DNA from: Tyto alba
Lineage: Eukaryota; Chordata; Aves; Strigiformes; Tytonidae
Length of the DNA: 64,000 nt
Direction: 5' to 3'
Assembly (NCBI RefSeq): GCF_018691265.1
Contig: NW_024881272.1
Coordinates: 20,139,323 to 20,203,322, forward strand
Numbering within the stretch: the first letter of the stretch is position 1; every line of letters begins with the position of its first letter. This document shows, one piece after another, positions 1-15,567 of the stretch. The notes below the pieces were generated by a model. The model did not search any database. It was given only the letters and a program-made list of their open reading frames with translations, and had not been told where the DNA came from. A program made the translations under genes and the position numbers.

Positions 1-258
1 ATTAGCAAGAGATAGATATCTAGTCAAGACGAAGTGGTTTGTGATTTTATCAGTTAGCTGGTCAAATCAGTGTTAGTGCTTCATGCTTATGTAGCAGACT
101 AAATTGCATCCAGGAAGATGGTAGTTAACTGGATGGTCAATTAGTGGTACCATAGCTATATTGCTAGAAACTCCTGAGCTAGGTAGTTTAAACCTAGTTC
201 AAATACTCTTAGCCTATTCTACAGAGTCATCACATATTCATGAATGTGACTTATGTTT
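1..258. other. AT-rich non-coding DNA
   Basis: I see no gene, repeat family or motif here. The base composition is that of the window background. Confidence 0.6.
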
Positions 259-760
259 TTAAAAATAACTCAAAAAAAGCATGCCTGTCATAAAGAGATT
301 TCCCAGTGAATTTTGGTGTCTCTGCAGCCTGGGTTGCAAGAACACCCAGAAAGCCAATGCTTCCAGTGTTAGCATATGAAATCTGAAAGCTCTGACAGCA
401 GTCAATTCAGCTGAGGCTCTTGGGGCCACACCATGCATTGCTTCAAGTACAGGAACAGTGTTGGTGTTGGGTCTGGCATATCCTACTGTCCAGGCTCCTG
501 GCACCACAATATTGAGTCTGGAGTTTTGGAGAGCTTCAGGTTAGCTCCAGTTCAAGGTTTTGGCACTTTCCTGTAGGAAGCACTCTTGTGACATAGAGGT
601 CTGAGGACTTTCAGTCACCTGGCTCTTAGAAAACTCCATGTAATATGGCTAGCTGGAGCTGCAGGGACCTGGGTCCCAGCCAGGACCCCATCAGGCCCTG
701 ATGATTGCTCTGCCAGTGCACCGATGATAGTTCGTTGAATCAGTGACATTTCTGCAAAAC
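259..760. other. GC-richer unclassified patch
   Basis: This stretch is visibly richer in G and C than its flanks and has an 82-codon open frame on the minus strand (259-507) that matches no family I know. A 6-bp perfect inverted repeat with a 2-base loop (GGGACC/GGTCCC) lies at 664-677. It may be an old LTR or another transposon remnant, but I cannot name a family and see no target-site duplication. The open frame alone is weak evidence for a gene: it has no paired splice sites and no recognisable motif. Confidence 0.3.
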
Positions 761-3700
761 ATTTCAATTTTGACAAATTGTCGTTTTCAGTTTAGCCAGA
801 AAATACCTTAACAGTTCTATTTATGAATGTCTTGTGAGTATATTTAGGTTTCTTTTGGTATATAATTCCAATGAAGATTTTGTTGAATAATTTTATTTAT
901 TGAAAGGAAAGATGAGTTAAGTGCTTTTGATGTTTGCTTCATTGCCACAGTTCTGAATGTGCACATCTACTAAAGAAATGCCTAACAAATTTTCAGCTAC
1001 CCTTATTAACACCAGCTTGGATCAACTGCTGTCTTAACAGGAATGTTTACTTAATATGTTGGAAGAAGTCAAATTACTGATTCTTTCTGATTAAAATAAC
1101 CATATTTGATTTTTTTTTTAAACCCTTGTTTTAGAGACTCACTAAAAAAATTAATATATACAAAAGAAACAGCAGGAACACTAGGGATGTTTTTAACTCA
1201 AGAGATATCAAGCCTATAACTTTTGATTACTTAGAAATACACAGAAAATAAATCCAAATAAGATTAAAGAAGACTCAGAGGAAGTGAGAGAATATTGTCT
1301 GTACTAATATGTTGGCTGAGTAATGAATAACATTAGCTTTGAATCACAATAAACATATTTTTAAACTTAGATCTAAAAATCTTAGTTTTTATGGTCTGTC
1401 TTCTACTGTGTGCTTTGCAAACACATTCATGAGACTAGCTCACTGTGAATGTGTGTGATCTGTAAATCATTCATCATTCTCAAGTATCCTCTGTGTAAGT
1501 TTGTACTCTTTTTTCTTAGTTTCTAAATGGAAACACTTTAAATTATTTGAACATTCATATCTCAATACGGATTTTAAAAATTTGAATTACTTTTAAATTC
1601 TTTAGTCTGATGTCTGTATCATATTTTAAGGTTGATCAGATGTGATTGTACCTACCTTTTACCCTTAACAACACTTTCCTGGGTTTTGATACACCTTATT
1701 AGTACTTCCTGGGGTACTTGAAGTTGTCCAGATTCTCCTCAGTGGTCACTGTTTCAGCATTCTGATATAGTTTATTCTTAATAGATGTCTTCAGGATATC
1801 TTTTCCTCTCTGGGCTTTACTTATTTTCTTCTTGAATACTGTTGAAAGAATAATTATATATTCCAACAGTTTAATTGGTTATTACAGACAAATTTCCCCA
1901 AATTCAGATATTTCTTGTAAACTCAACTGAACTGTTCATGTGAATGGTTTTTTGACTGACACCAGCCAGTGGCCCATGTCCATCTCTGGTTTATCATATG
2001 AATTTCTCATTTTAGCTTTATAATGACTCCTTGGTCATCAATATATAATTATAAAGAATCCTTGGTATTTTGTGACTCATTCCCTCAGAATATTGTGATT
2101 TATAGAGGACCTAATGCTAGTTACTTTTACACCACCTCAAATATAATTATTGTGAAAGGCAGAATAGTGTAATTTTTTTCCAGTTTAATAATTTCCATGC
2201 AAATCTTCAGCTAGATGTACCCCTCAAAAAACAGAGGAAAGATTCAGAATTCTATTTCATTTAAAGAATCTCTGAATAGAGAAAAGATTTTAAATTTTTT
2301 AAGAAACTCAGTCTCAGGGTAGTTCTGGTATGAGCTTTGTTTTTTCAGACTAACACAAGAGCATGCTATGCAAACACAGGCAGAGACATATGCATACAGA
2401 TGGTAAAGGATTTGTGTTCTATACTGTATCACAAAGGTTTGTTCCAGATTCTTTGAGTTTAATATCACATGCTTGTTTCCATGGAAGTTATGAAAGAATT
2501 TACATATTTTATTAAATTTTACTTAGTGCATTCAGTTGAAAAAGAATACTCAGCTTTTCTTTTTGCCCACAGTTACACGTCTGTCAATAGAGCAGTTTTC
2601 ACATGCACACTCATGTTACAAGAAGGAGTATAGCCTCATGGGTAGAGTGTTACACAAGTCATTAAAGAACCTGGAGTTCCTTTAGGAGAGCTTAGGACTT
2701 CCTTAAAAGAAAAGAAATTATCCTATCTTAATTAGTTTATTCACTGGTAACTCTGTTGTCAGATTATGCTGGCTTGAAGAACTGCACTGCTGTCAAGCTT
2801 TTCCTGGTCTTTATATATAAACTAAAGTTATTTTATATCTCTAAGATGCTGTTTTTTCTCCTGTCTTTTCTGTGTCATCCTTTCCAATAAACTATCTTCA
2901 AATGTAACGGTAGTAGATATCAAGAATTTAGAACTTCACCTGTCCAGATTAACTTGTACAAAACCAACTTGGTAACGATCTAATCTATGTAGGTTTTCTC
3001 CCTGAGAATAGCTTTTAAGATCCATTATTTAAAATTATTTTTTTACAGATTCAGAAATAGTGATACATCAGCAAAATATCTGCTGAACTTGGAAAGAATT
3101 CATAATATGCGTAGATCATGCATAGCCTAGAATTTTTGAAAGTCTTAATTTTGAAGAGGCTTATATATAAATTGGATTTAAAATAGACTAACCTCATACT
3201 AACCAGTTTTAAGGTCTACATCGTAATAGGTGAAATGTATCAATTTCTTTTAGAAGCTTGTGTTCATTTCTTTCTTGCTTTAAGATATTGAAGCTTCTTG
3301 GAAGGCTACTTCAAATTTAATCATCAGCAAAATGTTGAGCTTGTTTGGGATCTTTTTAGTTCTCTTAAAGTCACAGAGTATCCTTTTACACTCCTAATGT
3401 GCCTGAAAATGTCTGTTTAATAGTTTCAGACTGTCCACGGTCAAGACCCCTGGTATTGGTTATATTCCAGTGTAATAAGATGACATATCTTTGTTCAGAA
3501 ACTTCCTCTGGCACATAGAGAAGAATTGTACACACTAGAAGTATAGAAGACTGCTTTGGTAATCAGTTCCCTTCCCTTCCCCCTCTTCCCTCATGTCAAA
3601 TCTAGTCTAAGCAGAATTATGAAAATAAATCTGTCTTCCCACTGAGATTTCCAAAATGGGTAACACCATGTCTCCACTGTTATCAGCTGGCCGGTAGACT

Positions 3701-6700
3701 TTTCCAGCTTAGTCTGCCAGAACATAACCAACGTTATCCGCCTAATGGATTAGTCACTAAGGAGAGTTTATTTAGCTAAGATTAGTTCTGATTCTTTCAG
3801 ATACTATGTTCACTGCGGTACCCATGATTTCTTGATTTTGTTCTTGTTTTTGGAGTCCTCAGACACTTGAGCCTTTGCACAGTGAAGGAACTGAAGAAAT
3901 GTTCCTGTTTCTTCCAATTATATGTTCTTATTTGGAAACGCTAAGAAGCATAAGACAAAGGGCATGATCTTAAAGATGAGTCTTACTGCAAATAAGTTGG
4001 CTTTATGTGTATCTGGAGGTACATCTGGATTTACAGTACAAGTCATAGTGGAGACTGAAAGATTTCCAGAGTTCAGATAACTATCTGCATGGTGGGGATT
4101 TTGGTACTTGTTTTTATTGTAATTAATGGCTGGTATGTTAAAACCAGATTCTTAATACTGACAGTGAATTTTAATTTGTCCAAGAAATGGGCTGGTACCA
4201 TTTTGAAGCAATTATTTATGCTTTAAAAATAAAACTATAGTATAATGTTATTAGATTTGTGGCTATCCTGTTTGAAAATAAGTACATTTCCATGCTGATA
4301 CCAATTTGGAAAATGGAGGCAAATCATTTATTGTGATGAATGGTTGTACTGACCACTTGCCTGAGAGAGGCAAGTAATATTTTGTTTGTGTGTAAGTAAT
4401 GAACTGTTGGTGCAAAGTTCTGAGACTTGTTGGGAGTGACAGATGTACTATAAACATACCACAGGTTTTAGGATTTTGTTTGAAGTCTCAAAATATGCTT
4501 TAAATTCATGAGAACAATAGCATTGTTATGGCAATACATGTATAACAGTATATGTAAGAAGATGTGCTATATATTTGTGAAAGAAAGCCAAGTCATCATA
4601 CCATTAATAACTGCTATAATGAAAGCTGTGTAGAAACCAAGAATTAGTATTTGTACACAGAATTAAACTATGTTCTGAGTCAGACATCTCAAAACTATTG
4701 GATTCAGGTTTTAGGAATGGGCATGTGAACAATGTTATGTTTGTGTTTACTTTCCTAGAAACGAAAGGATTTTTGGCCAAGATTTGTCAAATTTCAGAAG
4801 AAACTTCACATTTCTTTAGTTTTGAGTATTTAACAGTGCTCCCTTAATTTTTTTTAGCATGTTTTAGAATGGAATCAGTCATAACTAGAGATATTACCAT
4901 TTTATTTTTAAGTAAATCCTATTTCCTTTAGATATGTCTCTGTGGATGTCAAAAAGTGAATTCTGTGGGTGTTGATAGTTGTGAAGAGATTATTACTATG
5001 ATTCTAAAAATCCTTCCTTATGCTAGATATATTATCCTGGCAACTGGAGCTGTCAGATCTGCTAGCAGATGTAGAAAGGGTCACTTCTAGCACAGAAACA
5101 ATTTGGACTGTTTTGCAGAGATTTGGTCCTCTTTCTGAAATTGTGATTCGTTTATATCCTTCTTGACATATATTTACAGCATGCATTTCAGTGTGTTTCT
5201 TTTCTGGTATAGATTGCTTGTCACCATTAGTTTTGTGTTATGACAGCAGAGATTATACATCTTCTGACCAAGCTCTCTGTCTGGTTTTCAGTTCTGATAG
5301 AAACATCTTTTTTTTTTGTCTTACTGTATATATTTTCAATGCAAATTCTGTGAGTTTTATGCTCTTTTCATCTTAAAAAAAAAAAAATCAATGATAATCA
5401 AGTTTAGTATTTCTTAATGCCTACAACTGTGTTTTTTGTCTGTAATTTGCATTTTGTATTTGGTAGTACAATGCATTCCATGATAGCCCCACGTATAGAA
5501 TATATCAAAGAAGAAAGGAATTTAAATCCACTAAAATTCTTTCATATTTTAAATACAGCACTTAAAGATCCTGATCAGTAATCCTTAGTTTACTGTAATA
5601 TAATTATCAGTCCCATAGGTGTGTTTCTTGACCTTTTAAACTCATCAGCACCACTGAGGTGAAAATAAAGTTGTCTTGTATTTCCTTGCCATTATATGAT
5701 ATTTAGATTTCAGTTTCCTCTTTTATTATAGTTAATGAAGACCCAGGAGGCAGTGTAGTCTGCTGGGCCAGGGTCGGTATGTGCTGTGTGTTCTGCTTGG
5801 TCTGTTATCTACAGAGGCTTGGTATTCTTTATTTATTTATTTACAGCCTCAGCCTACAGAGCTGCATCTTTTCAGCCAAGATTTAGCGTCTGCTGCTTTT
5901 AGCACTCTGTAAGGCTCTATCTGGATCCTTAGTGTGTCTCTAAAGACATAATGTTTACTAACTTCCTGATCTGCCAGCTCATGAGGCTTTTGTGGCCATG
6001 GAAAATATAGAGCACAGAGAGCTCAGAGACTTCACATAGTTGTTAAAACAGTCATTTTTGTATTAGTACCATGTCATTAGCATGGATGCTCCCTTTTGTA
6101 GCAGGCTTCTTAAAATTGCTGCTGCCAAAAGGTGCTGCATTATCTAAGAGTGACTAAAGATCCATTCTCTTGAGACCCATCAGCAATTGAAGAAACCAGG
6201 AGACTGAAGATGCCGTTTCATATATGTCATTCCCACGACTCAAAGAGATAATACTCTTCTGACATCTGTGGGTTGTTAACACATTTAAGAAAACCAGTTA
6301 TATTTTATTGAGGGTTTGAAAGCTCTTGTGACGTAACAAATAAGACTAATCAACAGGGAAATGTTAATTTTTTCATACAATGTAGGTGTTCATTTTTATA
6401 ATGTACATTTAGAAGATACATCTATCAGTCCATTAAAGTCAGTTATCCAAATGGATTTATAAGCATTAAATACATCTTCCCATAAAACATAAATAATGTA
6501 GCTCCATTTTGACCTTTCTGAAAGTCCCCATGAAACTGAAGAATGTTCATTAATAGTATTTTTGGCCAGCTTCCACATGTAGACTGAAGGATTTTAAACA
6601 AGTTTAGGTTCTGTTTGTAAGATTATGGATTCTCACCAAACACTGTTGCTTTGCCATTGTCTGAAATTCTAAATTTAGAAACTCTGCAACCAAGAGGTGG

Positions 6701-9700
6701 TGAGACGTACCTGTCAAGTGAAATCAGCTCTCAAGAGATGGGATGTGGTGCTCAGTATGCAAATGTGAAAACCAGTGGTGGTGTTGGAGAGACTCTCTAA
6801 GTAGCTGTGTGAATCTGGTTGTATAGAGGGTGACAGTCTACTTCCAGCCAAAATTTAAAAAATTATTTGGTGGACAGGTTGTGGAAATATGCAATGTAAG
6901 ACATGATCTACTTTCCACCAAGTAATTTATAGTTCCTCAGAAAATGTCTCCAACCTCTCTCTGTGTTCTAATCTCACACAGAAAGAAAAATGAGAAGGAA
7001 AAAACTTGCCATTTTTGAAAGGTTGTTCCACTTATAAAAATTAGTATAAAAGGAGTATTCTAAATGTACTGTTCATTGCAGAACAGAAAATAGAAAGGCA
7101 AAATACTAATGTTCAGCAAAGAATGATGGGATGGTATTGTTATGGTTGTGTTGGGGATGGGAAGAAACATTGCTGCACCTGCTAAATGTAACAGCCACCT
7201 TCTCTTCAAGCTGAATGAACAGGAACAGTTAAATGCATCTGCGTTCAGAGATAGTTAAAAATATTGAAACAACCTCTAAAAATTCAATTAACGTATCATG
7301 CTCTTCATTATTCTGTGGAGTAATTTCTTGGTGGGCTAGAAACTGAATGCGAAGTTAGGGCTTTGGCTGCAGCTGGGTATCAGTATGTGTGATGAAAAGG
7401 GCAGACACGTTACAGGAGCACACAAGAAAGGAATAGGGAAGCTCCAGGTGCAACCAAAGAAGTAGTTATACTGTGAGGTAAGAGACTGTTACATATAAAG
7501 TACTTGCTAAAAATAGGCATAAAGCTGTGAGCAAGGAAGTTATCTCCTTCTGTTTGATTCCTGTTGTGTTCAAGAAAATTGGACTTTAACATACAATTAT
7601 GGTAGATTGCACTGAAGAAATTCCAGACTCCATCATCTGTTCCTCTTCTTGAGAGGAACAAGGAGTTAGATCCTGTATTTTGGATAGATGCTTAGGTTAA
7701 AAGGGTGACACTATTTTGTTTTAATAACGATGTTTGCTTATTGGATATTGATAAAGGAATAAGCAGGACACTAACTTTTATTAAGCACTCTGTCAAGAGA
7801 CGGGCCTTGTTCCAAAACACAGTTTTATGTAGGCAAGACAAACAGAAGATATAAGGAGGTATATGGTGTGCAAGCAGAGTGAACACTGAAGCTTTTGCAG
7901 CATTTGTGACTCTCCAGGGTCTCTGCTGCCATTCTCTTTTCTCACAACTTATCATCCTTTTTTTCCTCAAAGACCATTCGTTGACTGAGTTGTCACTACC
8001 TGGCTCCTGATGTCCAAAAAACAATCAACAGTGCTTGCTGTGTTTCAAGTTTGAATTTATGAAAGTAACTGAACTGATAACATTACTATAGTGCTGTATG
8101 TTTCTACTGATACTGCATTTAATTATTTAATAAATTTCAAACACTTATTAGCTATTCTCATATAATTAAAAATGAAACAAAAGTCCTTGTTAATAGCAAT
8201 ATGTTTTAGATGCTGGTAAAATTGTAAACCTCTAGGTAGAAGTGTTTCAGCCCCTCCTTATAGGTGATTTCAAATGCACAAAAATGTGAAGCTTGTTTGT
8301 TGCCAATGCGGGAAGTGAACATAATTGTGACTTTGCAGCTGCTTCTCCTAAATAAAACAAACAAACAATAAGACTCACATTTTTTATTGCAACTAAAAAG
8401 GAATATGCTCAAAGGGAATATATTTATGCCACAAAGAAGAAGCTATAACCAAGGTAATACCGTCCTATCAAGCTTATGCCAAGCACATTTGCAACTATGG
8501 TATGAAACTGCGAGAAGAAAACACTTCCTCAGCATCCATTGTCAACATAGATTAAGCTGTAAAAAAAGCAATGGAAAGAATTTTGGCTGTGAGAAGTCTG
8601 TGTAGGTATTTATGTATCTGGGTACATGTAATAGTGGCCTATGTACTGTACTAGGCCAGACATAGACAGAGGTTTACATCAAAATCTCACCTCTAAATTC
8701 CCAAACAAGTCTTTCCAGTCATTAAAAAGATCTCAGCCTTTTTTTGTTGTTTGTTTTGTTTTTTATATGCTAAACAATTTGTTATCTGTCCATCTTTTGT
8801 CCTCTACTGTTATTTGTTTTTATTGCCTAACGTCTGGAACATTAAGAACATGTGTTCACCTGATTATTTCTCTAAGAAAATTTCTTGGAGGGAGCATTAA
8901 TACCTTGCTGATACAGAATTGTCAGTGTGTCTTTTTTTTTTTTTTCTAATGTGCCTATGGGATATACAGCAGTGAAATATTAATATCACAGGTCAAAATA
9001 ACTGGGACAGATACTAAGCCACAGTGTAGTTTGTGCTGAATGTCATGGAGAGGGTCCTCTGGTGAATAAAGTATTGATGGATTGGTTTCAGATGACCTGG
9101 GTTAATCTTTAGATCAGAATAATTCACTGTTTTGAATTGAACTATGCATTGTACATAAATTTCATATTCTTCCTTCTTTATATGCTTGTTCAGCATCACT
9201 GCAGTCAAAATATCTGGTCAGTCTGCATATAATTTGATGTCAAGAAATACATAGAAAAAATTAAGAAGAATATTAATTTTCATGACTCATTCATAAAATG
9301 TGTATTTTGTTATGCTTTTAATGAAGCACTTACCAGAGAAGTAGTAGGAACAACTATTTATGTCTTCTGATGAAAAACTTCTTTCCCCTTATTCTAGTCA
9401 CCTGCAGTTCATACACTGTTATGATTAAGTATCCAGAAACAAACCACATACAATACAACAATACATTCTTTATTTGTAAAAGGAGTCACATGGCTTCTGT
9501 CCTGCTTCCCACAGGTCAGAGTTCTAATAAGGATCTAAATAAGAAGCTTAACATATGTGACCTTCTGACCACAGTGTGTTAAATTCCAGGGACTATATCT
9601 CTCTACCACTATTTTTTCTTTTATTTGAATGTGTATTCATCATAGTTCTGTTAGAAATCACATGATTTACAATTGATATTAGGTTATGATATGAATTACA

Positions 9701-11560
9701 TTCAGATACATGGAGAGAAAAATTGTAGAGGAGTAATTCTTGCTAAGGATGTTGAAAACAGTTTCCACTTAACCTTCAATCGTAGTGGAAGTGACACAAC
9801 TGTATTTAGGTTAAGTTTTATCTTTGGGAAACATCTGATTCTGTACAATAACTTTTTCTGTCCAATGCAATAATTTGTGTTAAGTTTTGGATCTTGAAAT
9901 ATGTAATTCCACCAATGCATGACCATTGTGACTTGATTAATGTAGTCTGCCAATGTAAATACTGTTTATTCTGGGCAAGAAGACTTGAAATAAATCCACA
10001 GAAGGTGCTACTGAGATGCAGATCCAAACAGATTTTTGTGGCCTGAAAATGTTCAGATATTTATTATAAAATTTTATTACTAGCTTGATAATATCTGCGT
10101 TTGAAACACAGGCAACCTCTGTCAAGAGTATAGTTTGCTCCCCACTATTTTTAAAATGGTGATTTTATATAATTTTTATTAAATCATTTCAAAGAAAATT
10201 AACAAATAGAACGCATTTCTGTTTCAAGCCAACAAACAAGATGTACTAAGAATCCTTTAAGAGAAACAATAATCTGAGACTTCAAGTTCAATCCTGCAAT
10301 GATACAAGTCCTAGCTATTCAAAGAGAAGTTTATTGTGTTTTACGAGCTGCTTCTTGAGCCTATAGATTTTTGGTATTTCATCCAGAGTTTCTCCATACA
10401 CCAAAAAACCTTCAAAATTTCATGAGCTTTTTCTATTTTGATGCAACTACTGTGATCATCACAAAACACAGTGGCCATAAGACTCCTTAGAATATAGTTC
10501 AACATCCCTATTCAATAATTACCAATAAATAAGCCTAGGACCAACAGAAAAACTGTTTTAGTGTAGGAGATGTCTTTCAGTCAGTTCACTACTCTTAGAT
10601 AGTCATGAGATCATATTTGGGATACATTTGTTTGCATGGTTTAGAATTCATTTTCTTTTTGAGAACAGCTGTGGTGTTTTCTGAGGTCCATTTGGGACAG
10701 TGTGTTAAACATTGATTCAGAAAGACTAATGATAGAAACCAGAACCATGAACCTTATGAGTATGTTCTCTGTGTGTGGGAGAGAAGACCTAAGGAAAGGT
10801 AACAAAGTGATATAATTTGACTGAAAAGGGAGCATAAGGCACTGCTGTCAGCTAGGAGAGTTTTCAAGTGCAGAGGATGAAGGATTTGCTATTATGTCTG
10901 CTTGCAAGTTGAGAGCTTACATTAGGACCTATGTTTTGGAATCAAAATCATGAGGCTCAAAGTCTGATAACCAGATGATTTTTGATTTTTCTAGTAATTG
11001 TGCCTGTGGTATATAAAATGTATTCAGGAAGGAAAAGCTACAAGAACAGTTAGCATTAAGTAAAATGGCTTATCAACAGGTATTTTAAGTGTTTACAGAC
11101 TCATTGGAGAAGGAAGTACTGATGTTTGTTTTTTTAATTTCTGAAAAACCTTTTGGACAATCTCTGTTATGGTGCTCTCTGAAATAATACAGCAAGAGAA
11201 CAATTTTTACAACACTGAATATAGTGTTGGGGAAGAAATCTTCACTGGGAGTAAGTCAACCTAGAAAGATTGGGAATGAATGCTTCAACATGTGTATGGT
11301 CCAGTTAAATTCTATCTATCTCTATTATTGTGTAAGCTTTCTCTGTCATATGAAGAGAGGATAGAATTTTAATTTGTTAGATTTTTTTAATATTTCATGG
11401 TTGGGTTGAGTGAATTTTGTTGTGAAAATACTTACAGTAGACTATATAGTATGCTTGGAGAATTCTACTGACTTTATTACACTTAGTATTTAAAAGAGGG
11501 GTGAAGTACTCAGAGGATTTTCCTTTGTGTCAAAGTGTACTTTTGGGTGAAATGAAATTT
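761..11560. other. AT-rich non-coding DNA, no recognised element
   Basis: About 10.8 kb of ordinary AT-rich sequence. Open frames are short (110 codons at most, minus strand 7692-8024), occur on both strands and lack family motifs. There is a short ATTT repeat near 5828-5845, and homopolymer runs of 10-16 bases near 5377-5388 and 8931-8945. I recognise no transposon boundary, exon or RNA gene. Confidence 0.55.
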
Positions 11561-14500
11561 AGTGTTCTGCTGTTGCATAGTAAAGCAGTTCAGGAGCAAC
11601 CCTGGTTTCTGGTGTGTTGAGGGAGCAGTACAACTGAAAAGCGGACTCAAGTTGTGCTGGACTCCTATAAAGCAGAATGATGATGTGAGTCTTCCTGATA
11701 TACCATGGTCATTAGAAAGTGGTACTGGGGGAAGAGAGGAAGAAATACATAATTGTCAATGCACACTGCGCTTCAGCTTTCCGAGTCGGAGGAACTGGCT
11801 CAGTCTTACTCAGGCTCCCTTCTTAATATATCCACAAAATTTCTGTCCTGTGAGGATCAGAAACCTTTATTGGGTATTCTGTGGTTCAATCCATGATCTT
11901 AAAACTGCCTTTTGCTCCTGACATCAGTTTGAAGAACCAAGAAATAACCCCAATGACATTGCTTAAAACAATATAATAATGCTTTCATTTAAGAAGAGAA
12001 TGGTCTTTGACATTATTCAGGTGTCTCTGGGACACTGTGCAGGCACATCTTTCTGTGCAGTAATAACATTTTTTTAACTCAGATTGTCTTAATATGCAGA
12101 TTAATAGCTCAAATGGGTCTGTTTTTGCTTTTCATGAACACCAAGAACTTGTCCTTCAATATTCCCACCAGTGTTTGCACATGCACTTTCTATTAATTGG
12201 AGTCTGGGTGTGTATTCCTTTTGCACAGGTTGCTATTGCTAGGTAGACATTCCCATTTGTTTTGTCTGCAGTCTGTCCAGTTAATGTGAGGAGTTCAGAG
12301 TCAGTTCTTCCTCTAACTCCCAGCTTACGGCAGCAAACGTTGCTCTCCCGTTGCAGAACAAACACTTCATGTTATTCCAGCATATTCTTCAGTCTTTTTT
12401 AGGATATGTGACTAGTCCAGCATCATTGAGGTCATACCCTAATACAAGCTCTTCTCTGGGTATTGGCATGGCATTGAAGCTTAAATCACGACTTGTCGCC
12501 ATTTCTATCTTGTTGAGATTGACATTTCCTAATGAAATTTCACTGCTATTATTCCTCCTTAGCCTGTCCTATCGCATAGAAAGTCTGCAGACATAGGAGT
12601 TGTTTCCCTTACTCTAAGTGATAATTTTTTGGGAAGGGGAGAAGATGGGAGAAATGACTAAAGTTCACCTTAAGGTTTACCTTAGCTGAATGCAAAAGAA
12701 ATTGGAGGAAAAGGTGGTCTTTAAAAATCGGCCAAATGCTGATTTTTTTAGAAGAATTTTTCACATTACCTAGCATTGCTAAACTTGACAGATTAAAAAT
12801 TACCCATTTAAACTAGTTTGATTTCACTGCTTTCTTTGAACAGTCTTTTTACTGAGCCTCCCTTGCTCATCTCCAGTGTATGTATTCAGCAGTTAATGCT
12901 GCCCATACCCCCTTTTTTGAGAAAGGTGACTAACTCTTGTCTGCTGAAGATGTTGTTGCTGATCATTCTCTTAACTATCTTTACCACTTTGCTATCTGTG
13001 CTTGCCTCCAGTTATTCCCATTTTAAGTTCTTTATCAATTTTTCTTATCTATTGAACAGCTCCTATATAAGTAATTTATGAAAGCTTTCAGATCTTTGAG
13101 AATACATTCAATTATATAAGAATAAAATAAGTGTTACTATATTCAATTGATGATTAATGATTTGATATATATTTGTATAGGTATACAAGTATTTTCTGGA
13201 TGTTGCCACTTTTTAATCAGATATGGAAAAATATTCTTCACAGTATTCTTTTACAAATAAGCTATAGGAATCGTTCCAATGATGTATCAGACTGTTTTAC
13301 AGATGCTTTGGCTATTATTCATTATGAGATATTATTAAGGAGCAGTTGACATTAGAAAAAAATGGGTAGAAGTACACTTGAGCAGTTTTTAATCCTCCCC
13401 TTTTGAGAGATTATAAGAGATCATTAAAAGTGATTGCTTGTTTACCTTGAAGATTCTCCAGTGGAGGATTTTGAAAATTTCTCGCCTGTTGTCACTATTC
13501 TACAGCGAAAGAAATGTCAATAAGTTTCTGCATATACAAGCATCAGTAGCTATTACCCTTTCCAGCCTGTCCTCTTACTAGAATGTTTGGAATATCTTTA
13601 TTAGAATTTCACTTTCCTAATAAATACCTGCAATTTTCTGTCATCTGAAAGCTGGACATTAACAGCATATGATGTCTGAATACTATTTGAGAATTTAAAT
13701 TAATATTTAGTTTTCTCTGACTGAGTGCATGAAGTTGTGTGACTGTTAAGTGCAGTCACACACATGGAGTAGTGTGGGAGGGCTGGGTTAAGGACAGAAC
13801 ATCTGCTCCCCATCTCTTTTCTCCCAGTAATCTCTATAGCTACATCAACATAGAATTTGTGTGCTTATTGGTGCTACTTGGCACTGATGTGTTATATCTG
13901 TACTTAATGAACTGTATTAGTTTCTTGTATTGGAATAATTAGCAGGTGTTAATTTTGGAACAGAAACTCTGATTTTTGATCAACCTTCCTTTGTTCCACC
14001 AGAATGATCATGCAGAGAGCCTCTAGCTTAGATATGTAAGAACTGAGGACAAAGAGGAATTTAGCAGGAGCTGCCAATTTGAAAATACATAGTTTGTCAG
14101 AGCTCTAAAACAGTGTATTTCCAGACTCGATGTGGAGCTCAACATGGCAGTTAGAAGGAGGCTGAAGTTTCAGAACTGGTGGTGGGAATTACTAGTTTTG
14201 ACAGGCTAGGGTGAGGGAGAATCTTAATTAATATGTTGCTATTAAAAGTTGCTATTCAAAAATTGTACATACTTACAGTGGACAAATGAAAAAAAGCAGA
14301 ACTGTAAAAAAAAATCAGAAATTTAAATGATAACAGAGTATTATCCTTTGAAGTTTGAACAGCAAACTGTTTTTGAAAAAGAGACATGATACATTTAAAT
14401 GGCATCTAGCTCAGATCCAAGGAGGAGCAGAGTTATGCGCTGAAGGTAATTGAAGGCACCTTTTGAAATGGGCAGAGAGGAGATGGCTCTTGACCCTGGA

Positions 14501-15567
14501 TCGTTTGGAACTTGCAGAAATGCACAGGGACTTTGCCATCATGATAAATGATTTGAGTTTTCACTAAGTGAGTGTCTGAGTATCGTTTATGCTGACTCCC
14601 TGATATTTCACTGCCAAGAGGTCAGCTGCTGTATTTGAGCAAAGATGAAAGTCACTTGAAGATGAATCCAGGTCTGGACACCTTGCAGAGAGCAGCACTT
14701 AGGGACTGTGTTAGTAGCAGAACTGGGTGTTTTTTGCTGGATATTAGATGGATGCCTGTGATTGAAACTGCCACAGAATTGGACATCATTGATGTCTGAG
14801 TAGAACCAATCCTGCCTGAAAATCAGAGCATGAATCAGTGATTTCTTGGCTCTTGACAAAGGATGTGATAATGACCAGACTGGATAACAACCATCAGCTT
14901 CTGACTCATTAGGATTCCAATCCACAAATGTTACCTGGGGGCTGATGATTGAATAAAAAAATACTTTTATGTCTAAGAGAGGCTAGAATTCAGCAATGCC
15001 TAGTGAAGGCACAGCATCTTGAACACCCAACAAACTGTTTGGTCAGCAGAGAACAAAATCATGATTTTCTGTAATGCGAAAGGTATTATAATTGAATATA
15101 AAAAATTTAGATGTCTAATATTGGGGATTACTGCAACAAATTAATGCACTGTGAAACACTGTGAGGAGAACACAGAAAACTTTGTAATTTTTGTGAGCTG
15201 CTTCTTAACCCAGTAACACAGAATGCCGCAAAGTGTATGTATGCCAAGTGTTCCCAGAATCTGTGCACATCTTGTTTTAACCAGTTGCCACTTTAATTTT
15301 CATTGAAATTAGAGATGAAACCATATCCCTCTGTTTCGTTGCAAACTTAGATAATGTTCCCAGTGATTTAAGGATGTTTTGGTCATGCATACAAGCCTGG
15401 GCCATATTTAATTGTGAGAATAAATTTGAGATAAATCGATATACAGGGATTTAGGGTTCAGATCCGTTTCTGGGCATTTGAATTGTTACTGAGATCCTAC
15501 AAACTTTCTCAACCAGAAAAGAACAGACATGATAATGATTTTTTATTTTCCCCACTTTTTTCTTTCC
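11561..15567. other. Non-coding DNA with a few chance open frames
   Basis: About 4 kb with slightly mixed composition. It contains a plus-strand 119-codon frame (11562-11921) and a minus-strand 105-codon frame (14608-14925). Neither shows a domain, a low-complexity protein pattern or flanking splice signals that would make an exon likely, so I treat both as chance frames. Nothing else is recognised. Confidence 0.5.

Noticed and set aside
11562..11921. 119-codon plus-strand frame
   Set aside because: No recognisable domain, no acceptor and donor pair, and no similarity I can recall. Kept as a chance frame.
14608..14925. 105-codon minus-strand frame, considered as a LINE remnant
   Set aside because: I found no reverse-transcriptase or endonuclease motif in any frame around it.
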